Program-made: the position numbers and the translations under genes
The notes under the pieces: model-generated
The model's input: only the letters and a program-made list of their open reading frames with translations
The model's database searches: none
What the model was told of the DNA's origin: nothing
Part shown: piece by piece, positions 25,238-35,064 of the stretch
Layout: every line of letters begins with the position of its first letter
How positions within the stretch are numbered: position 1 is the first letter of the stretch
NCBI GenBank assembly: GCA_902787685.1
Contig: CADAHH010000012.1
Coordinates: 1 to 35,930 of the forward strand
Direction of reading: 5' to 3'
Length of the DNA stretch: 35,930 nucleotides
From: an uncultured Eubacteriales bacterium
GTDB taxonomy: Bacteria; Bacillota; Clostridia; TANB77; CAG-508

Positions 25238-25270
25238 TTGACAATAAAGTATAATAGTGATACATTATAC
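25238..25270 (+). promoter_or_regulatory. distal promoter of the polysaccharide operon with palindrome
   Basis: TTGACA (25238-25243), 17 bp spacer, TACATT (25261-25266). An inverted repeat GTATAAT-8-ATTATAC (25249-25255, 25264-25270) covers the -10 region and could be a repressor site. Confidence 0.5.
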
Positions 25271-25315
25271 AAGAAAATGAAAAACTATAAAAATATGAAA
25301 AAATGTCGAATTTTG

Positions 25316-25344
25316 TTGAAAAATACCTAAAAAAATGATATAAT
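25316..25344 (+). promoter_or_regulatory. proximal promoter of the polysaccharide operon
   Basis: TTGAAA (25316-25321), 17 bp spacer, perfect TATAAT (25339-25344), 46 bp before the sugar transferase start. Confidence 0.7.
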
Positions 25345-25389
25345 AAAAAAAGATAGCTTATGTAAATATTTTTTAGGAGGAAAAATAAA

Positions 25390-26109
25390 ATGGAGGTAAA
25401 ACCTGTTGATATAGGTTGTATAGCAGAAAATACTACCACTGCATTAGTGCCATATCAAGATGTTTCACTATATAAAAGTAAAATAAAGAGAAAAGTAGAA
25501 AGAATAACAAAAAGAGGAATAGATATATTTGGAGGAATTGCAGGTACTTTACTTTTAATTCCAATAACTGCTATTCTATTTGTTGCAAATTTAATTTCTA
25601 AGGATAATGGTCCACTTTTCTATACACAAAAAAGAATAGGAAAAAATGGAAAAATATTTAAAATGTATAAATTCCGTTCAATGTGTGTTGGAGCAGATGA
25701 AAAATTAAAAAAATATTTAGATGAAAATGAAGAAGCAAGAAAAGAATATAAAAAATATAAAAAATTAAAATATGATCCAAGAGTCACAAAAATTGGGGAA
25801 TTTATTAGAAAAACAAGTATAGATGAGGTTCCACAATTTATTAATGTACTAAAGGGAGATATGAGCTTAGTTGGACCAAGACCATACTTGGAAAGAGAAA
25901 AAGAAGAAATGGCATATTATTATAAATACATAGTTTCATGTCGACCTGGTCTTACAGGATACTGGCAAATTGCAGGAAGAAGCAATGTTACTTTTGAAGA
26001 TAGATTGCATATGGATATGGATTATTATAGAAAACATACTTTAAAAACAGATATGAAAATTTTGAAAAAGACTGTAGAAAAGTGTATAAAAAAAGAGGGA
26101 GCAATATAA
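25390..26109 (+). CDS. initiating sugar-phosphate transferase (undecaprenyl-P)
   Basis: A 239-residue bacterial sugar transferase of the PF02397 (WcaJ/EpsL/CpsE) type, short form. One membrane helix (about 47-70) is followed by the catalytic domain with YKFRSM, YDPRVTKIGEFIRKTSIDE, VLKGDMSLVGPRP and PGLTGYWQIAGRS. It attaches the first sugar phosphate, often glucose or galactose, to undecaprenyl phosphate at the inner membrane face and so starts each repeat unit. AGGAGG precedes the ATG. It heads a tight operon; the next gene starts 4 bp later. Confidence 0.92.
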   Translation: MEVKPVDIGCIAENTTTALVPYQDVSLYKSKIKRKVERITKRGIDIFGGIAGTLLLIPITAILFVANLISKDNGPLFYTQKRIGKNGKIFKMYKFRSMCVGADEKLKKYLDENEEARKEYKKYKKLKYDPRVTKIGEFIRKTSIDEVPQFINVLKGDMSLVGPRPYLEREKEEMAYYYKYIVSCRPGLTGYWQIAGRSNVTFEDRLHMDMDYYRKHTLKTDMKILKKTVEKCIKKEGAI

Positions 26110-26113
26110 AATA

Positions 26114-27268
26114 ATGAAACACATTTTTATTATAGGCTGCAAAGGGATACCTTCTAATTATGGAGGATATGAAACTTTTGTTGAAAACTTAACTTTTTAT
26201 AATGAAAATTCTAATATAAAATATCATGTTGCTTGCATTGGAAATGATGAGCGTGAATACGAACATAACAATGCAAGATGTTTTTGTGTAAAGGTCCCAA
26301 ATATAGGACCAGCCAAAGCTATAGTTTATGATATAAAAGCAATAAAAAAATCAATTGACTATATAATACAAAATAATATAAAAAATGCAATTATATATAT
26401 ATTAGCGTGTAGAATTGGACCATTTTTACATCATTATAAAAAGATTATGAAAAAATATGGAATAAAACTATATATTAATCCAGATGGACATGAATGGTTA
26501 AGAGCAAAATGGAGTAAACCAGTAAAAAAATATTGGAAAATATCTGAACAATTAATGGTAAAAGAAGCTGATTTAGTTATTTGTGATTCAAAGAATATTG
26601 AGAAATATATTCTAGAAAGCTATTCAAAATATAAACCAAAAACTACGTTTATTGCCTATGGAGCAGATTTAGAAAAAAGCAAATTGAGCAATGAATCAGA
26701 AAAATTAATTAATTGGTATAAAGAAAAGAAAGTAGAAGCAGGCAATTATTATTTAATTGTTGGTAGATTTGTTCCAGAAAATAATTATAAAACAATGATT
26801 TCTGAATTTATGAAGTCAAATACAAAAAAAGACTTAGTAATAATAACAAATGTTGAAAAAAATAAATTTTATGAAAAATTAAGAAAAGCAACAGGATTTG
26901 AAAAAGATACTAGAATTAAGTTTGTTGGAACTGTTTATGAAAAAGAATTAATAAAAAAAATTAGAGAAAATGCTTTTGCATATATACATGGCCATTCAGT
27001 AGGAGGAACAAATCCATCATTAATAGAAGCATTGGCTACAACTGATTTAAATTTACTTTTTGATGTTGGCTTTAATAGAGAAGTTGCAGAAGATGGGGCT
27101 TTGTATTGGAATTTAGAAGACGGTAATTTAGCTGATTTGATAAATAGATGTGAAGAGTTAAATAATGATTTAATAAATCAATTAAGTGAAAATGCTAAAA
27201 GACGTATTGGGTTAGAGTATACGTGGAAAAAGATTATTAGTGATTATGACAAAATTTTATTGTTATAG
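26114..27268 (+). CDS. glycosyltransferase, DUF1972/GT4 type
   Basis: A 384-residue enzyme. The N-terminus (IIGCKGIPSNYGGYETFVENL) is the DUF1972 signature found in rhamnosyltransferases such as Cps2T. The C-terminal half is a GT-B nucleotide-sugar domain with LIVGRFVPENNY and GHSVGGTNPSLIEALAT. It probably adds the second sugar, perhaps rhamnose, to the lipid-linked primer. Donor and acceptor cannot be settled from sequence, and no dTDP-rhamnose genes are in the window. Confidence 0.85.
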   Translation: MKHIFIIGCKGIPSNYGGYETFVENLTFYNENSNIKYHVACIGNDEREYEHNNARCFCVKVPNIGPAKAIVYDIKAIKKSIDYIIQNNIKNAIIYILACRIGPFLHHYKKIMKKYGIKLYINPDGHEWLRAKWSKPVKKYWKISEQLMVKEADLVICDSKNIEKYILESYSKYKPKTTFIAYGADLEKSKLSNESEKLINWYKEKKVEAGNYYLIVGRFVPENNYKTMISEFMKSNTKKDLVIITNVEKNKFYEKLRKATGFEKDTRIKFVGTVYEKELIKKIRENAFAYIHGHSVGGTNPSLIEALATTDLNLLFDVGFNREVAEDGALYWNLEDGNLADLINRCEELNNDLINQLSENAKRRIGLEYTWKKIISDYDKILLL

Positions 27269-27304
27269 TTTGAAATTAACATAAAAAGGTTAAAGGTGAA
27301 TAAA

Positions 27305-28261
27305 ATGAATATTACTCAAGAAACTATTGCTATATGTATGGCAACTTTTAATGGGGAAAAATATATAGAAGATCAAATTAATTCAATTATTAATCAAAGC
27401 TATAAAGATTGGATCCTTTTTATACGAGATGACAATTCAATAGATAGTACAAGTGAAATAATAGAAAAAATGGCAACAGATTATTCTGACAAAATTGTCT
27501 TAATAAAAGATAATAGTTTAAAAGGTGGTAGTTCAAAAAAAAATTTTGCTACAATTTTAAAGTGGGTAAAAGACAAGTATAATTTTAATTATTTTATGTT
27601 TGCTGATCAGGATGATATTTGGTTAGAACATAAGATAAAATTAAGTATGGAAAGAATGAGAGAAAAAGAAAGCGAAAATGAAATGATACCAATATTAATA
27701 CATACTGATTTGAAAGTTGTAAACCAAGATTTGGAAATATTAGGAGAATCATTTTTTAAATATAGAGCTTTAAATATTGAAATAAAAGATTTAAAACATT
27801 TACTTGTACAAAATAATATAACCGGTTGTACAATGTTGTGGAATAAGAAGCTAAACGATTTAATAGATATTCAAGATGATAGAATAGCAATGCATGATTG
27901 GTGGATTACACTATGTGCATCATCTTTTGGACAAATTATTTGCATAAATGAGCCAACTATCTTATACAGACAACATACAGCCAATGTTGTAGGTGCCACA
28001 AAGGTAAATACTTTGCCTTTTATTATAAAAAGATTAATGGGGAGTGCACATGTAAAAGAAACTTTGAAAATGTCTATAGTACAAGCAAAATCATTTTTAG
28101 AATACTATAAAGATAAATTATCAGATGCTCAAATTGAAACTATTGAGAAATTTATAAATATAGAAAAATATAATAAGATTAATAGAATTTATACTGTAAT
28201 TAAAGAAAAATATTTAAAACAGGGTTTAATTCAAATTATAGGAGAAATATTGTTTATATAA
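27305..28261 (+). CDS. glycosyltransferase family 2
   Basis: A 318-residue GT-A enzyme. Motifs are [30 protein letters not shown] and [15 protein letters not shown] (the metal-binding D-x-D region), with [14 protein letters not shown] further on, as in rhamnosyl- and galactosyltransferases of polysaccharide loci. The ATG at 27305 is preferred, with AAAGG 8 nt before it, over the GTG at 27296. It lengthens the repeat unit. The DNA after it is degraded. Confidence 0.88.
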   Translation: MNITQETIAICMATFNGEKYIEDQINSIINQSYKDWILFIRDDNSIDSTSEIIEKMATDYSDKIVLIKDNSLKGGSSKKNFATILKWVKDKYNFNYFMFADQDDIWLEHKIKLSMERMREKESENEMIPILIHTDLKVVNQDLEILGESFFKYRALNIEIKDLKHLLVQNNITGCTMLWNKKLNDLIDIQDDRIAMHDWWITLCASSFGQIICINEPTILYRQHTANVVGATKVNTLPFIIKRLMGSAHVKETLKMSIVQAKSFLEYYKDKLSDAQIETIEKFINIEKYNKINRIYTVIKEKYLKQGLIQIIGEILFI

Positions 28262-29065
28262 GATTATTAATTGATTCTTATAATAATAAAAATGTTAAGT
28301 GATTGAGAAGACAAGATGTATAAAAAGTTAAATTCTAATTTGTTTTTTTTATTGATTGGATTTATATTTTATGCATTTTTATTATTACGACATGTCGAAT
28401 ATTTTTAAGAAAAAATAAAATAAGAATAATTTAGCGGAGAATATTTATTAGGTTTTATCTTTTAATAAGCATAATAAGGTTAATAAATGACAATTTAGAA
28501 ACTAAAAGAGTAGTTGAAGAATTTTTGAAAAAATATATTTATTTTCAAATAATAGTTTTTAATACAATATCTAAAAAACTCTATTTATAATGACAGTAAA
28601 AAATATAGTTACTATGTATTGGTCAAAAAAAGATAAACCAGAACGTTTTACACGCTTTAAAAATAAATAAATATAAAAAATACTTTATAATCGTTATTAA
28701 AAGATAATTCAGATACAGGAGGAAACTCTATGATAAGTAAAGTCTGTTATAATTTAGTAAAAATAATGTATAAAAACAATATAGAAATGCAAGATAACCT
28801 TGTACTATAATTGTTTAAATTCATAGTAAAAACATGTTTAAAATGAAAAAACAAATTTTTATAGATTACATGCAAATAATGATATAAGAGTTATTACTAA
28901 TAAATTAAAATAGTTATCAAAGGTATAAAAATATTATAGAAAGAAAATAATTAAGGTCAACTAAAAAAAGATTAATATTATTATAAATATTTGTAACGAA
29001 TTAAACAAGGTTAAAGAAAAAAAGTGAAAACAAAATTTTTGAGTATAAAGGAAAAATAATCAAAT
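28262..29065 (+). pseudogene. 800 bp of degraded polysaccharide genes
   Basis: No intact gene. Fragments include an ATG near 28317 starting MYKKLNSNLFFLLIGFIFYAF and then RHVEYF-stop, like the first helix of a membrane protein. A short ORF with a good ribosome binding site lies at 28730-28810 (26 codons, MISKVCYNLVKIMYKNNI...). An open stretch near 28850-28911 reads TNFYRLHANNDIRVITNK. These look like remains of one or two transferase or membrane-protein genes lost from the cluster. Exact families not recognised. Confidence 0.5.
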
Positions 29066-30262
29066 ATGAATAATCAAGAAATACATCAAAAGAAACAAAT
29101 AAATAAAATATACATGGGAGAAATATTTTTTTTTGTAGGATATATTATTTATTTCTTTTATTATATAATTTGTAGAATATCAAATTTTAATTTATTAATA
29201 GATTTTAGAATAAAACAAGTAATTTATTTTATTTGGATAGGGTTGTTATTTGCCAAAATATTTGTGTTTGATAAGCATACTTTAAAGCAGTTAATAATTA
29301 TTGTTATAGTTTTTGTGCTTTTAATATGTTCATACTACAAAAGCAAAGATGTTAATTTTATAGAAATTGCTCTACTTATTTTATCATCAAAAAATATTTC
29401 TCAAAAAAAGATTATCAATATAACATTGATAATGCTTTTAAGTTTAACAGGAATTGTTGTTATTTCTTCAAAGATTGGTTTAATAAAAGAATATGTTTTT
29501 TATAATGATATTGGAGCAAGATATTCTTTAGGATTTGTTTATATATCGCAGTTACCATTTTTAGTAAGAGAAATTTGTTTTATTGTATTAATAATTACTA
29601 AAAGAAAAAATAAATTATTAGTTTCTATTTTGGCGATTATAATTTCATATATTGTATACAGAGTTACATTAGTAAGAAATTTGTTTTATACATCAATAAT
29701 ATTAATAGTATTAATATTAATTAATGAATATAAATCTAAAATATTTACAAATTACTTTATAAAAAAAATAATAAAATATTCATTCTTAATAGGTGCTACA
29801 TTATCGATATTTATAACCATAAATTACCATTCATCAAGCGAATTTTATATAAATTTAAATGAAAAGCTAACTAATAGACCTGTAATTGAACATAATATGT
29901 ATGAAAAGTATGGAATTAGCTTGTTTGGAAAAAAAATATATATGTATGGAGTAAGTGCTATTACTAATAATAAAAAATTAACATTTGCAGATTACTCATA
30001 TATAGATAACTTATTTGTACAGATTTTACTCAAAGATGGAGTTTTAATTTTTAGTGTGTTTTTAATATTATATACAAGAGTTTTAGATAAATGCTTTAAA
30101 AATAAAGAATATAGAGAATTTGGAATATGGTTTTTTATAATAGCGGTGTCATCTGTAATAGATGATGAGGCAATCGTTGTTGCTTATAATTTCCCGATTA
30201 TATTTTTATTGCAAATATTAGAAAAAAACAAAATTAAATGGGAGAAAAGTAAATATGTATGA
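29066..30262 (+). CDS. Wzy-like polysaccharide polymerase
   Basis: A 398-residue protein made almost wholly of membrane helices (about ten), with one larger outer loop (about residues 255-310, YHSSSEFYINLNEKLTNRP...). It lacks strong sequence motifs, as is usual for Wzy, so the call rests on topology, size and place between glycosyltransferases, glf and the flippase. Wzy joins repeat units outside the membrane. Its stop overlaps the glf start by 8 bp, so the two are translationally coupled. An alternative is another polysaccharide membrane protein such as an O-antigen ligase. Confidence 0.7.
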   Translation: MNNQEIHQKKQINKIYMGEIFFFVGYIIYFFYYIICRISNFNLLIDFRIKQVIYFIWIGLLFAKIFVFDKHTLKQLIIIVIVFVLLICSYYKSKDVNFIEIALLILSSKNISQKKIINITLIMLLSLTGIVVISSKIGLIKEYVFYNDIGARYSLGFVYISQLPFLVREICFIVLIITKRKNKLLVSILAIIISYIVYRVTLVRNLFYTSIILIVLILINEYKSKIFTNYFIKKIIKYSFLIGATLSIFITINYHSSSEFYINLNEKLTNRPVIEHNMYEKYGISLFGKKIYMYGVSAITNNKKLTFADYSYIDNLFVQILLKDGVLIFSVFLILYTRVLDKCFKNKEYREFGIWFFIIAVSSVIDDEAIVVAYNFPIIFLLQILEKNKIKWEKSKYV

Positions 30263-31373
30263 TTATCTAATTGTTGGAACAGGTCTATTTGGTTCAATAT
30301 TTGCTTATGAAGCAAATAAAAGAGGAAAGAAATGTCTAGTAATAGACAAAAGGTCACACATTGGTGGAAATATATATACAGAAAAAATAGAGGATATAAA
30401 TGTGCATAAATATGGTGCACATATTTTCCATACAAATAATAAAGAAGTATGGCAGTATATAAATCAATTTGCAGAATTTAATAGATATACAAATTCGCCA
30501 GTAGCGAGATTCAAAGATGAAGTATATAATCTTCCTTTTAATATGAATACATTTAACAAACTTTGGGGAGTTTTTACACCAGCTGAGGCTAAACAAAAAA
30601 TTGAAGAAGAATTAAAAGAAGTTAATATTGATGAACCTAAAAACTTAGAAGAACAAGCTATAAAACTTATTGGTAAAACTATTTATGAAAAGCTAGTAAA
30701 AGGATATACAGAAAAACAATGGGGAATGAAAGCAACAGAGCTTCCTGCATTTATTATTAAACGTTTGCCAGTTCGTTTTACATATGACAATAATTATTTC
30801 AATTCAGAGTATCAAGGTATTCCTAAAGGTGGATATACAGGTATCATAGAAAAAATGTTAGATGGAATAGATGTAAAACTTGACTATAACTTCTTTGAAC
30901 ATAGGGACGAATTAAAAAAAATAGCTGAAAAAATTATTTTTACGGGACCTATAGACGAATATTATGATTACTGCTTTGGAGAATTACAATATAGAAGTGT
31001 AAGATTTGAAACTAAAGTATTAGATACAGACAATTATCAAGGAAATGCTGTTGTAAATTACACAGAATATGAGATTCCATATACAAGAATTATAGAACAT
31101 AAGCATTTTGAATTTGGCACTCAACCTAAAACAGTAATATCAAGAGAGTATTCAGATAAATGGGACAAAACAAAAGAACCATATTATCCAATTAATAATG
31201 AAAGAAATAATAATTTATATAATAAGTATAAAGAATTAGCAGATAAAGATGAAAAAGTAATCTTTGGAGGAAGATTAGGGCAATATAAATATTACGATAT
31301 GGACAAGGTAATAGAAAATGCATTAGAAATTATTAGCAATGAATTAGGTGAGAGTGATTGCAATGGAAATTAA
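30255..31373 (+). CDS. glf: UDP-galactopyranose mutase
   Basis: A 372-residue flavoenzyme converting UDP-galactopyranose to UDP-galactofuranose. The FAD-binding start (YLIVGTGLFGSIFAYEANKRG, then DKRSHIGGN) and the C-terminal VIFGGRLGQYKYYDMD are diagnostic, and KLVKGYTEKQWGM is conserved. It shows that the polymer contains galactofuranose, so one of the nearby transferases should use UDP-Galf. Confidence 0.96.
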   Translation: MYDYLIVGTGLFGSIFAYEANKRGKKCLVIDKRSHIGGNIYTEKIEDINVHKYGAHIFHTNNKEVWQYINQFAEFNRYTNSPVARFKDEVYNLPFNMNTFNKLWGVFTPAEAKQKIEEELKEVNIDEPKNLEEQAIKLIGKTIYEKLVKGYTEKQWGMKATELPAFIIKRLPVRFTYDNNYFNSEYQGIPKGGYTGIIEKMLDGIDVKLDYNFFEHRDELKKIAEKIIFTGPIDEYYDYCFGELQYRSVRFETKVLDTDNYQGNAVVNYTEYEIPYTRIIEHKHFEFGTQPKTVISREYSDKWDKTKEPYYPINNERNNNLYNKYKELADKDEKVIFGGRLGQYKYYDMDKVIENALEIISNELGESDCNGN

Positions 31374-31583
31374 CAAAATTTTTGAAATAGGAATATCAAT
31401 GCCTAAAACTATTTATTTTAACTTTAAAGCTTTCAAGTTTAAAGAAGCAATAAAATGTTTAAAATTATTCTTTTGCGTCTTTAAGAAGTATAGTTTCAAA
31501 ACAATTAGAAAAAGAAAATATTTTAATAGGAGGATTTCCAGCTAAGATTTTAATAAAAAATATTAATTGGAAAAATAAGACAA
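31363..31583 (+). pseudogene. acyltransferase gene with its middle deleted
   Basis: AGGTGAG precedes an ATG at 31363 that starts MEINKIFEIGISMPKTIYFN, a typical N-terminus of hexapeptide-repeat acyltransferases in polysaccharide loci. About 35 residues later the frame changes. Another frame then shows SLRSIVSKQLEKENILIGGFPAKILIKNINW, the usual C-terminal end of such enzymes. The whole left-handed beta-helix is missing. It overlaps glf by 11 bp and runs into the flippase gene. The lost enzyme would have acetylated the polymer. Confidence 0.7.
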
Positions 31584-33068
31584 ATGGGGAAAAAAAGTAT
31601 AAAAAAGAATTATATTTACAATTTAATGTATCAGATGTTAATAATTTTTGTGCCACTAATAACAACACCATATGTATCTAAAACACTAGGTTCAGAAATG
31701 ATAGGAATATATAGTTATACATTATCTATTGCAACATACTTTATTTTGTTTGGTACATTAGGGATTGCAATGTATGCACAGAGAGAAATAGCATATGTAC
31801 AGGATGATAAAAAGAAAATAAGTGTTATATTTTGGGAAGTTATTATATTAAGAATTATTACTATGGCAATATCAGCAACGATTTATTATTTTACAATGAT
31901 AAATGGAACACAGTACCAAATTTATTATAAAGTACTGTTATTAGAGATATTAGCTAATTGCATTGATATTTCATGGTTATTTCAAGGGCTGGAAGAATTT
32001 AAAAAGACGGTAATTAGAAATTCTGTAATAAAAATAATAAGCGTTATATCAATTTTTGTTTTTGTAAAAACAAGAGATGATTTAATAAAATATTTTTTTA
32101 TTTATATGTTATCTAATTTAATTGGAAATCTATCACTATGGTTATATCTTCCTAAGTATTTAGTAAAAATTAATTTAAAACAATTGAACTTAAAAAGACA
32201 TATAAAACCTACTATACAATTATTTATTCCACAAATTGCAATTCAGATTTATACAGTTTTAGATAAAACAATGATTGGAAAAATGATTTCAGATAAATCA
32301 GAAGTTGGATATTATGAGCAATCTCAAAAAATAATAAAAACAGCATTAACAGTAATTACATCGTTAGGCACTGTTATGTCACCACGAATTGCATATGTAA
32401 GTAGCAATAATAGAAAAGATGAAGTTGAAAAATATCTTGCAAATTCATTTAAATTTGTATGGCTTTTAGGAATTCCAATTATGCTAGGATTGATGGCAAT
32501 TTCTTCTAGTTTAGTTCCGTGGTTCCTAGGAGAAGAATTTATAAAAGCAAAATGGATTATTATTTTTGGTGCACCGTTAACTATATCAATAGGATTAAAT
32601 AATGTATCAGGTATTCAATATTTGATTCAAACTAAAAAGCAAAAGATATTTACAAAATCAGTTGTAATTGGAGCTTTGTGCAATTTTACGTTAAATTTAA
32701 TATTAATACATTTTATAAAATCATATGGTGCAATTATAGCATCGGTAATAGCTGAAACTTTAATATTAATGGTACAATTAAAATATATGAGACAAGAAAT
32801 AGCTTTAAAAATAGTATACAATAAAAGTTTAAAATATATTGTAAGTGGAATTATTATGTTTGTTTTAATTTTACCAATTGGTATATTAAATAAGCCAACA
32901 GTAGTAACGACAGCTCTTCAAATTTTAATAGGTGGAATAATATATATTAGTCTATTACTAATACAAAAAGATGATTTCTTATTTGAAAATGTCAAAAAAA
33001 TAAAAGATAAGATATTGGGAGTTAAAAATGAAGAAAATAAAAAAATTGGCAAAAAAACTAGTAACTAA
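31584..33068 (+). CDS. Wzx-type oligosaccharide flippase
   Basis: A 494-residue polytopic protein of the MOP superfamily with about 14 helices. The start (NYIYNLMYQMLIIFVPLITTPYVSKTLG) and the conserved LFIPQIAIQIYTVLDKTMIG and YEQSQKI segments are typical of Wzx/RfbX. It carries undecaprenyl-linked repeat units across the membrane. No clear ribosome binding site precedes the ATG, which lies within the acyltransferase remnant, so its translation may once have been coupled to that gene. Confidence 0.92.
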   Translation: MGKKSIKKNYIYNLMYQMLIIFVPLITTPYVSKTLGSEMIGIYSYTLSIATYFILFGTLGIAMYAQREIAYVQDDKKKISVIFWEVIILRIITMAISATIYYFTMINGTQYQIYYKVLLLEILANCIDISWLFQGLEEFKKTVIRNSVIKIISVISIFVFVKTRDDLIKYFFIYMLSNLIGNLSLWLYLPKYLVKINLKQLNLKRHIKPTIQLFIPQIAIQIYTVLDKTMIGKMISDKSEVGYYEQSQKIIKTALTVITSLGTVMSPRIAYVSSNNRKDEVEKYLANSFKFVWLLGIPIMLGLMAISSSLVPWFLGEEFIKAKWIIIFGAPLTISIGLNNVSGIQYLIQTKKQKIFTKSVVIGALCNFTLNLILIHFIKSYGAIIASVIAETLILMVQLKYMRQEIALKIVYNKSLKYIVSGIIMFVLILPIGILNKPTVVTTALQILIGGIIYISLLLIQKDDFLFENVKKIKDKILGVKNEENKKIGKKTSN

Positions 33069-35064
33069 AAAAAGTAAATATCACTTAAAATATGCAAAGA
33101 AATTATATACAAAGCTAAATAGAGAAGAAAAAAATAAAAAAGAACTTATAAAATGTATTCTTAAAACAAGGATAGTTAGGGAAAATGAAATTGGTCTAAC
33201 ATTAAATAAGTTTTTTAACAAAATAGAATTAGCAGAAATTAATCCTAATGATGTTTTTTATTATTCATTAGATTTTTATAAAGACTACTATAAACAAAAT
33301 AGAATGATTGGAAATTTATCTATTGACTATAAAAGAGTTCTTGAGAATTCAATAGAAGACTTTAAAGAAATGTTATTAAATAATATTATTGATAATGAGT
33401 TTTATAAAAATGAAATAAATACTTTAAAAGGTATAGAGAACCTAATAGATAGAATTGTAAAAAAATTAAAAGATAATAATGTTAATCAGAAGCTAATTAC
33501 TTATTTTGAAAATATAAAAAATAAAAAGGCCACGTCATTTTATGAAGCTTTGCAAAGAATATTATTTTATAACCAAATACTTTGGCAAACAGATCATAGA
33601 TTAAATGGATTAGGAAGACTTGATAAAATTCTTATTGATTATTATGAAAATGATATAAAAAATGGCAAAATATCAAAAGAAGAAGCAGCAAATTTAATAA
33701 AAGAATTTATGCTTACTCTAAATAGATACTACAAAATAAAAAGTAATATGTTATTAGGAGATACTGGGCAGATTATAGAGCTTGGGGGAAAAGATATTGA
33801 TGGAATTTACAGATTTAATGATTTAACATATATTTTTATAGAGAAGATGGAAGAGATAAAATTACCAGATCCTAAAATTTTACTTAGAGTAAGTGAAAAA
33901 ATGCCAAGAAATCTTATGGAATTATCTTTAAAATGTATAAAAACTGGAATAGGCTGTCCACTATTTGCAAATGATGATGTGCTTATTGAAAAATTGATAA
34001 AATTTGGGTTTGATGAAAAAGATGCATATAATTATGGAACATCTGCATGTTGGGAGCCTTATATAATAGGAAAAGCATTAGATCAAAATAATATGGATGC
34101 ATTAGTATTTATGGAACCATTAGAAAGAGTATTAAAAAGTGAAAATGTCTCAAAAATAAATAGCAAAGAAGAACTAATAGAGCTTTATAAAAAATACTTA
34201 GAAGTATATATAGATGAATTGATAAGTAAAGCAAATAATACTATTTGGCAAAAAGATCCAGTGCTTTCTTTATTTATTGACAATTGTATAAAAGAAAACA
34301 AAGATATATCAGAAGGGGGAGCTTTATATAATAATTATGGTTTTACTGGAGTTGGACTATCAAATTTTGTAAATTCAGTAATAAATATTGATGAATTCGT
34401 GTTTAAAAGTAAAGAGTATACATTAAAGGAACTAAATGAAATTAGAAAATATAATTTTGAAAAAAATGACGATTTAGTTTATAAGCTAAAAAATCAAAAT
34501 TTAAAATATGGAACTGATAATGAAGAGGTTATTAATTTAAGTAATAAAATTATAGAGTATACAACTAAATTAATGGATAGGTATACAAATAAATTTAAAG
34601 GAAAATTTAAATTTGGAGTAAGTTCACCAACTTATATAGATTCATCTAGAAAATTCCCAGCATCATTTGATGGAAGAAAAAATGGAGAGCCATTTGGAGT
34701 ACATATTTCTTCAGATAATTCGAATGCATATACTGGTTTAATCCAATTTGCATCAAAATTAAATTATAACGAAAATAGATTTAATGGAAATGTTGTTGAT
34801 TTTATTATTTCTCCAAGTTTTATTAATGATAATTTTGATAAAATAGTTGATTTTCTCATGCTAAGCATAAAAGTAGGATTTTTTGAAATGCAGATTAATG
34901 TAATAAGTAGTGACATCTTGATTAAAGCTAGAAAAAATCCAAGAGAATTCCCAAATTTAATAGTAAGAGTATGGGGATTTAGTGCATATTTTAAAGATTT
35001 ACCAGATGAATATAAAGATTATATAATAGAAAGGACATTAAAAAGTGAAGGTAATAGTCACTAA
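33028..35064 (+). CDS. glycyl radical enzyme, Cys-x-Glu type
   Basis: A 678-residue protein of the pyruvate formate-lyase superfamily. The thiyl cysteine is Cys341 in GTSACWEPYI, with Glu343 two residues on. This Cys-x-Glu pattern fits diol dehydratases and lyases (such as glycerol dehydratase or CutC), not true pyruvate formate-lyase, which has Cys-Cys. The radical glycine is Gly650 in VRVWGFSAYF. GRLDKIL (196-202) and GGALYNNYGFTGVGLSN (430-446) are family segments. It is shorter than most relatives, with a Lys-rich start (MKKIKKLAKKLVTKK). GGGAG lies 6 nt before the ATG. It overlaps the flippase by 41 bp and the activase by 20 bp. The substrate is unknown; the setting suggests a sugar or polymer precursor. 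It needs anoxic conditions. Confidence 0.88.
   Translation: MKKIKKLAKKLVTKKSKYHLKYAKKLYTKLNREEKNKKELIKCILKTRIVRENEIGLTLNKFFNKIELAEINPNDVFYYSLDFYKDYYKQNRMIGNLSIDYKRVLENSIEDFKEMLLNNIIDNEFYKNEINTLKGIENLIDRIVKKLKDNNVNQKLITYFENIKNKKATSFYEALQRILFYNQILWQTDHRLNGLGRLDKILIDYYENDIKNGKISKEEAANLIKEFMLTLNRYYKIKSNMLLGDTGQIIELGGKDIDGIYRFNDLTYIFIEKMEEIKLPDPKILLRVSEKMPRNLMELSLKCIKTGIGCPLFANDDVLIEKLIKFGFDEKDAYNYGTSACWEPYIIGKALDQNNMDALVFMEPLERVLKSENVSKINSKEELIELYKKYLEVYIDELISKANNTIWQKDPVLSLFIDNCIKENKDISEGGALYNNYGFTGVGLSNFVNSVINIDEFVFKSKEYTLKELNEIRKYNFEKNDDLVYKLKNQNLKYGTDNEEVINLSNKIIEYTTKLMDRYTNKFKGKFKFGVSSPTYIDSSRKFPASFDGRKNGEPFGVHISSDNSNAYTGLIQFASKLNYNENRFNGNVVDFIISPSFINDNFDKIVDFLMLSIKVGFFEMQINVISSDILIKARKNPREFPNLIVRVWGFSAYFKDLPDEYKDYIIERTLKSEGNSH

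Noticed and set aside
25083..25439. 118-residue minus-strand ORF over the LCP end and operon promoters
   Set aside because: It is Phe/Tyr/Ser-rich, as expected for antisense of AT-rich DNA, and has no ribosome binding site or family likeness.
33028..35064. Annotating the glycyl radical enzyme as pyruvate formate-lyase
   Set aside because: The active site is Cys-x-Glu, not Cys-Cys, the protein is shorter, and it lies in a polysaccharide operon.
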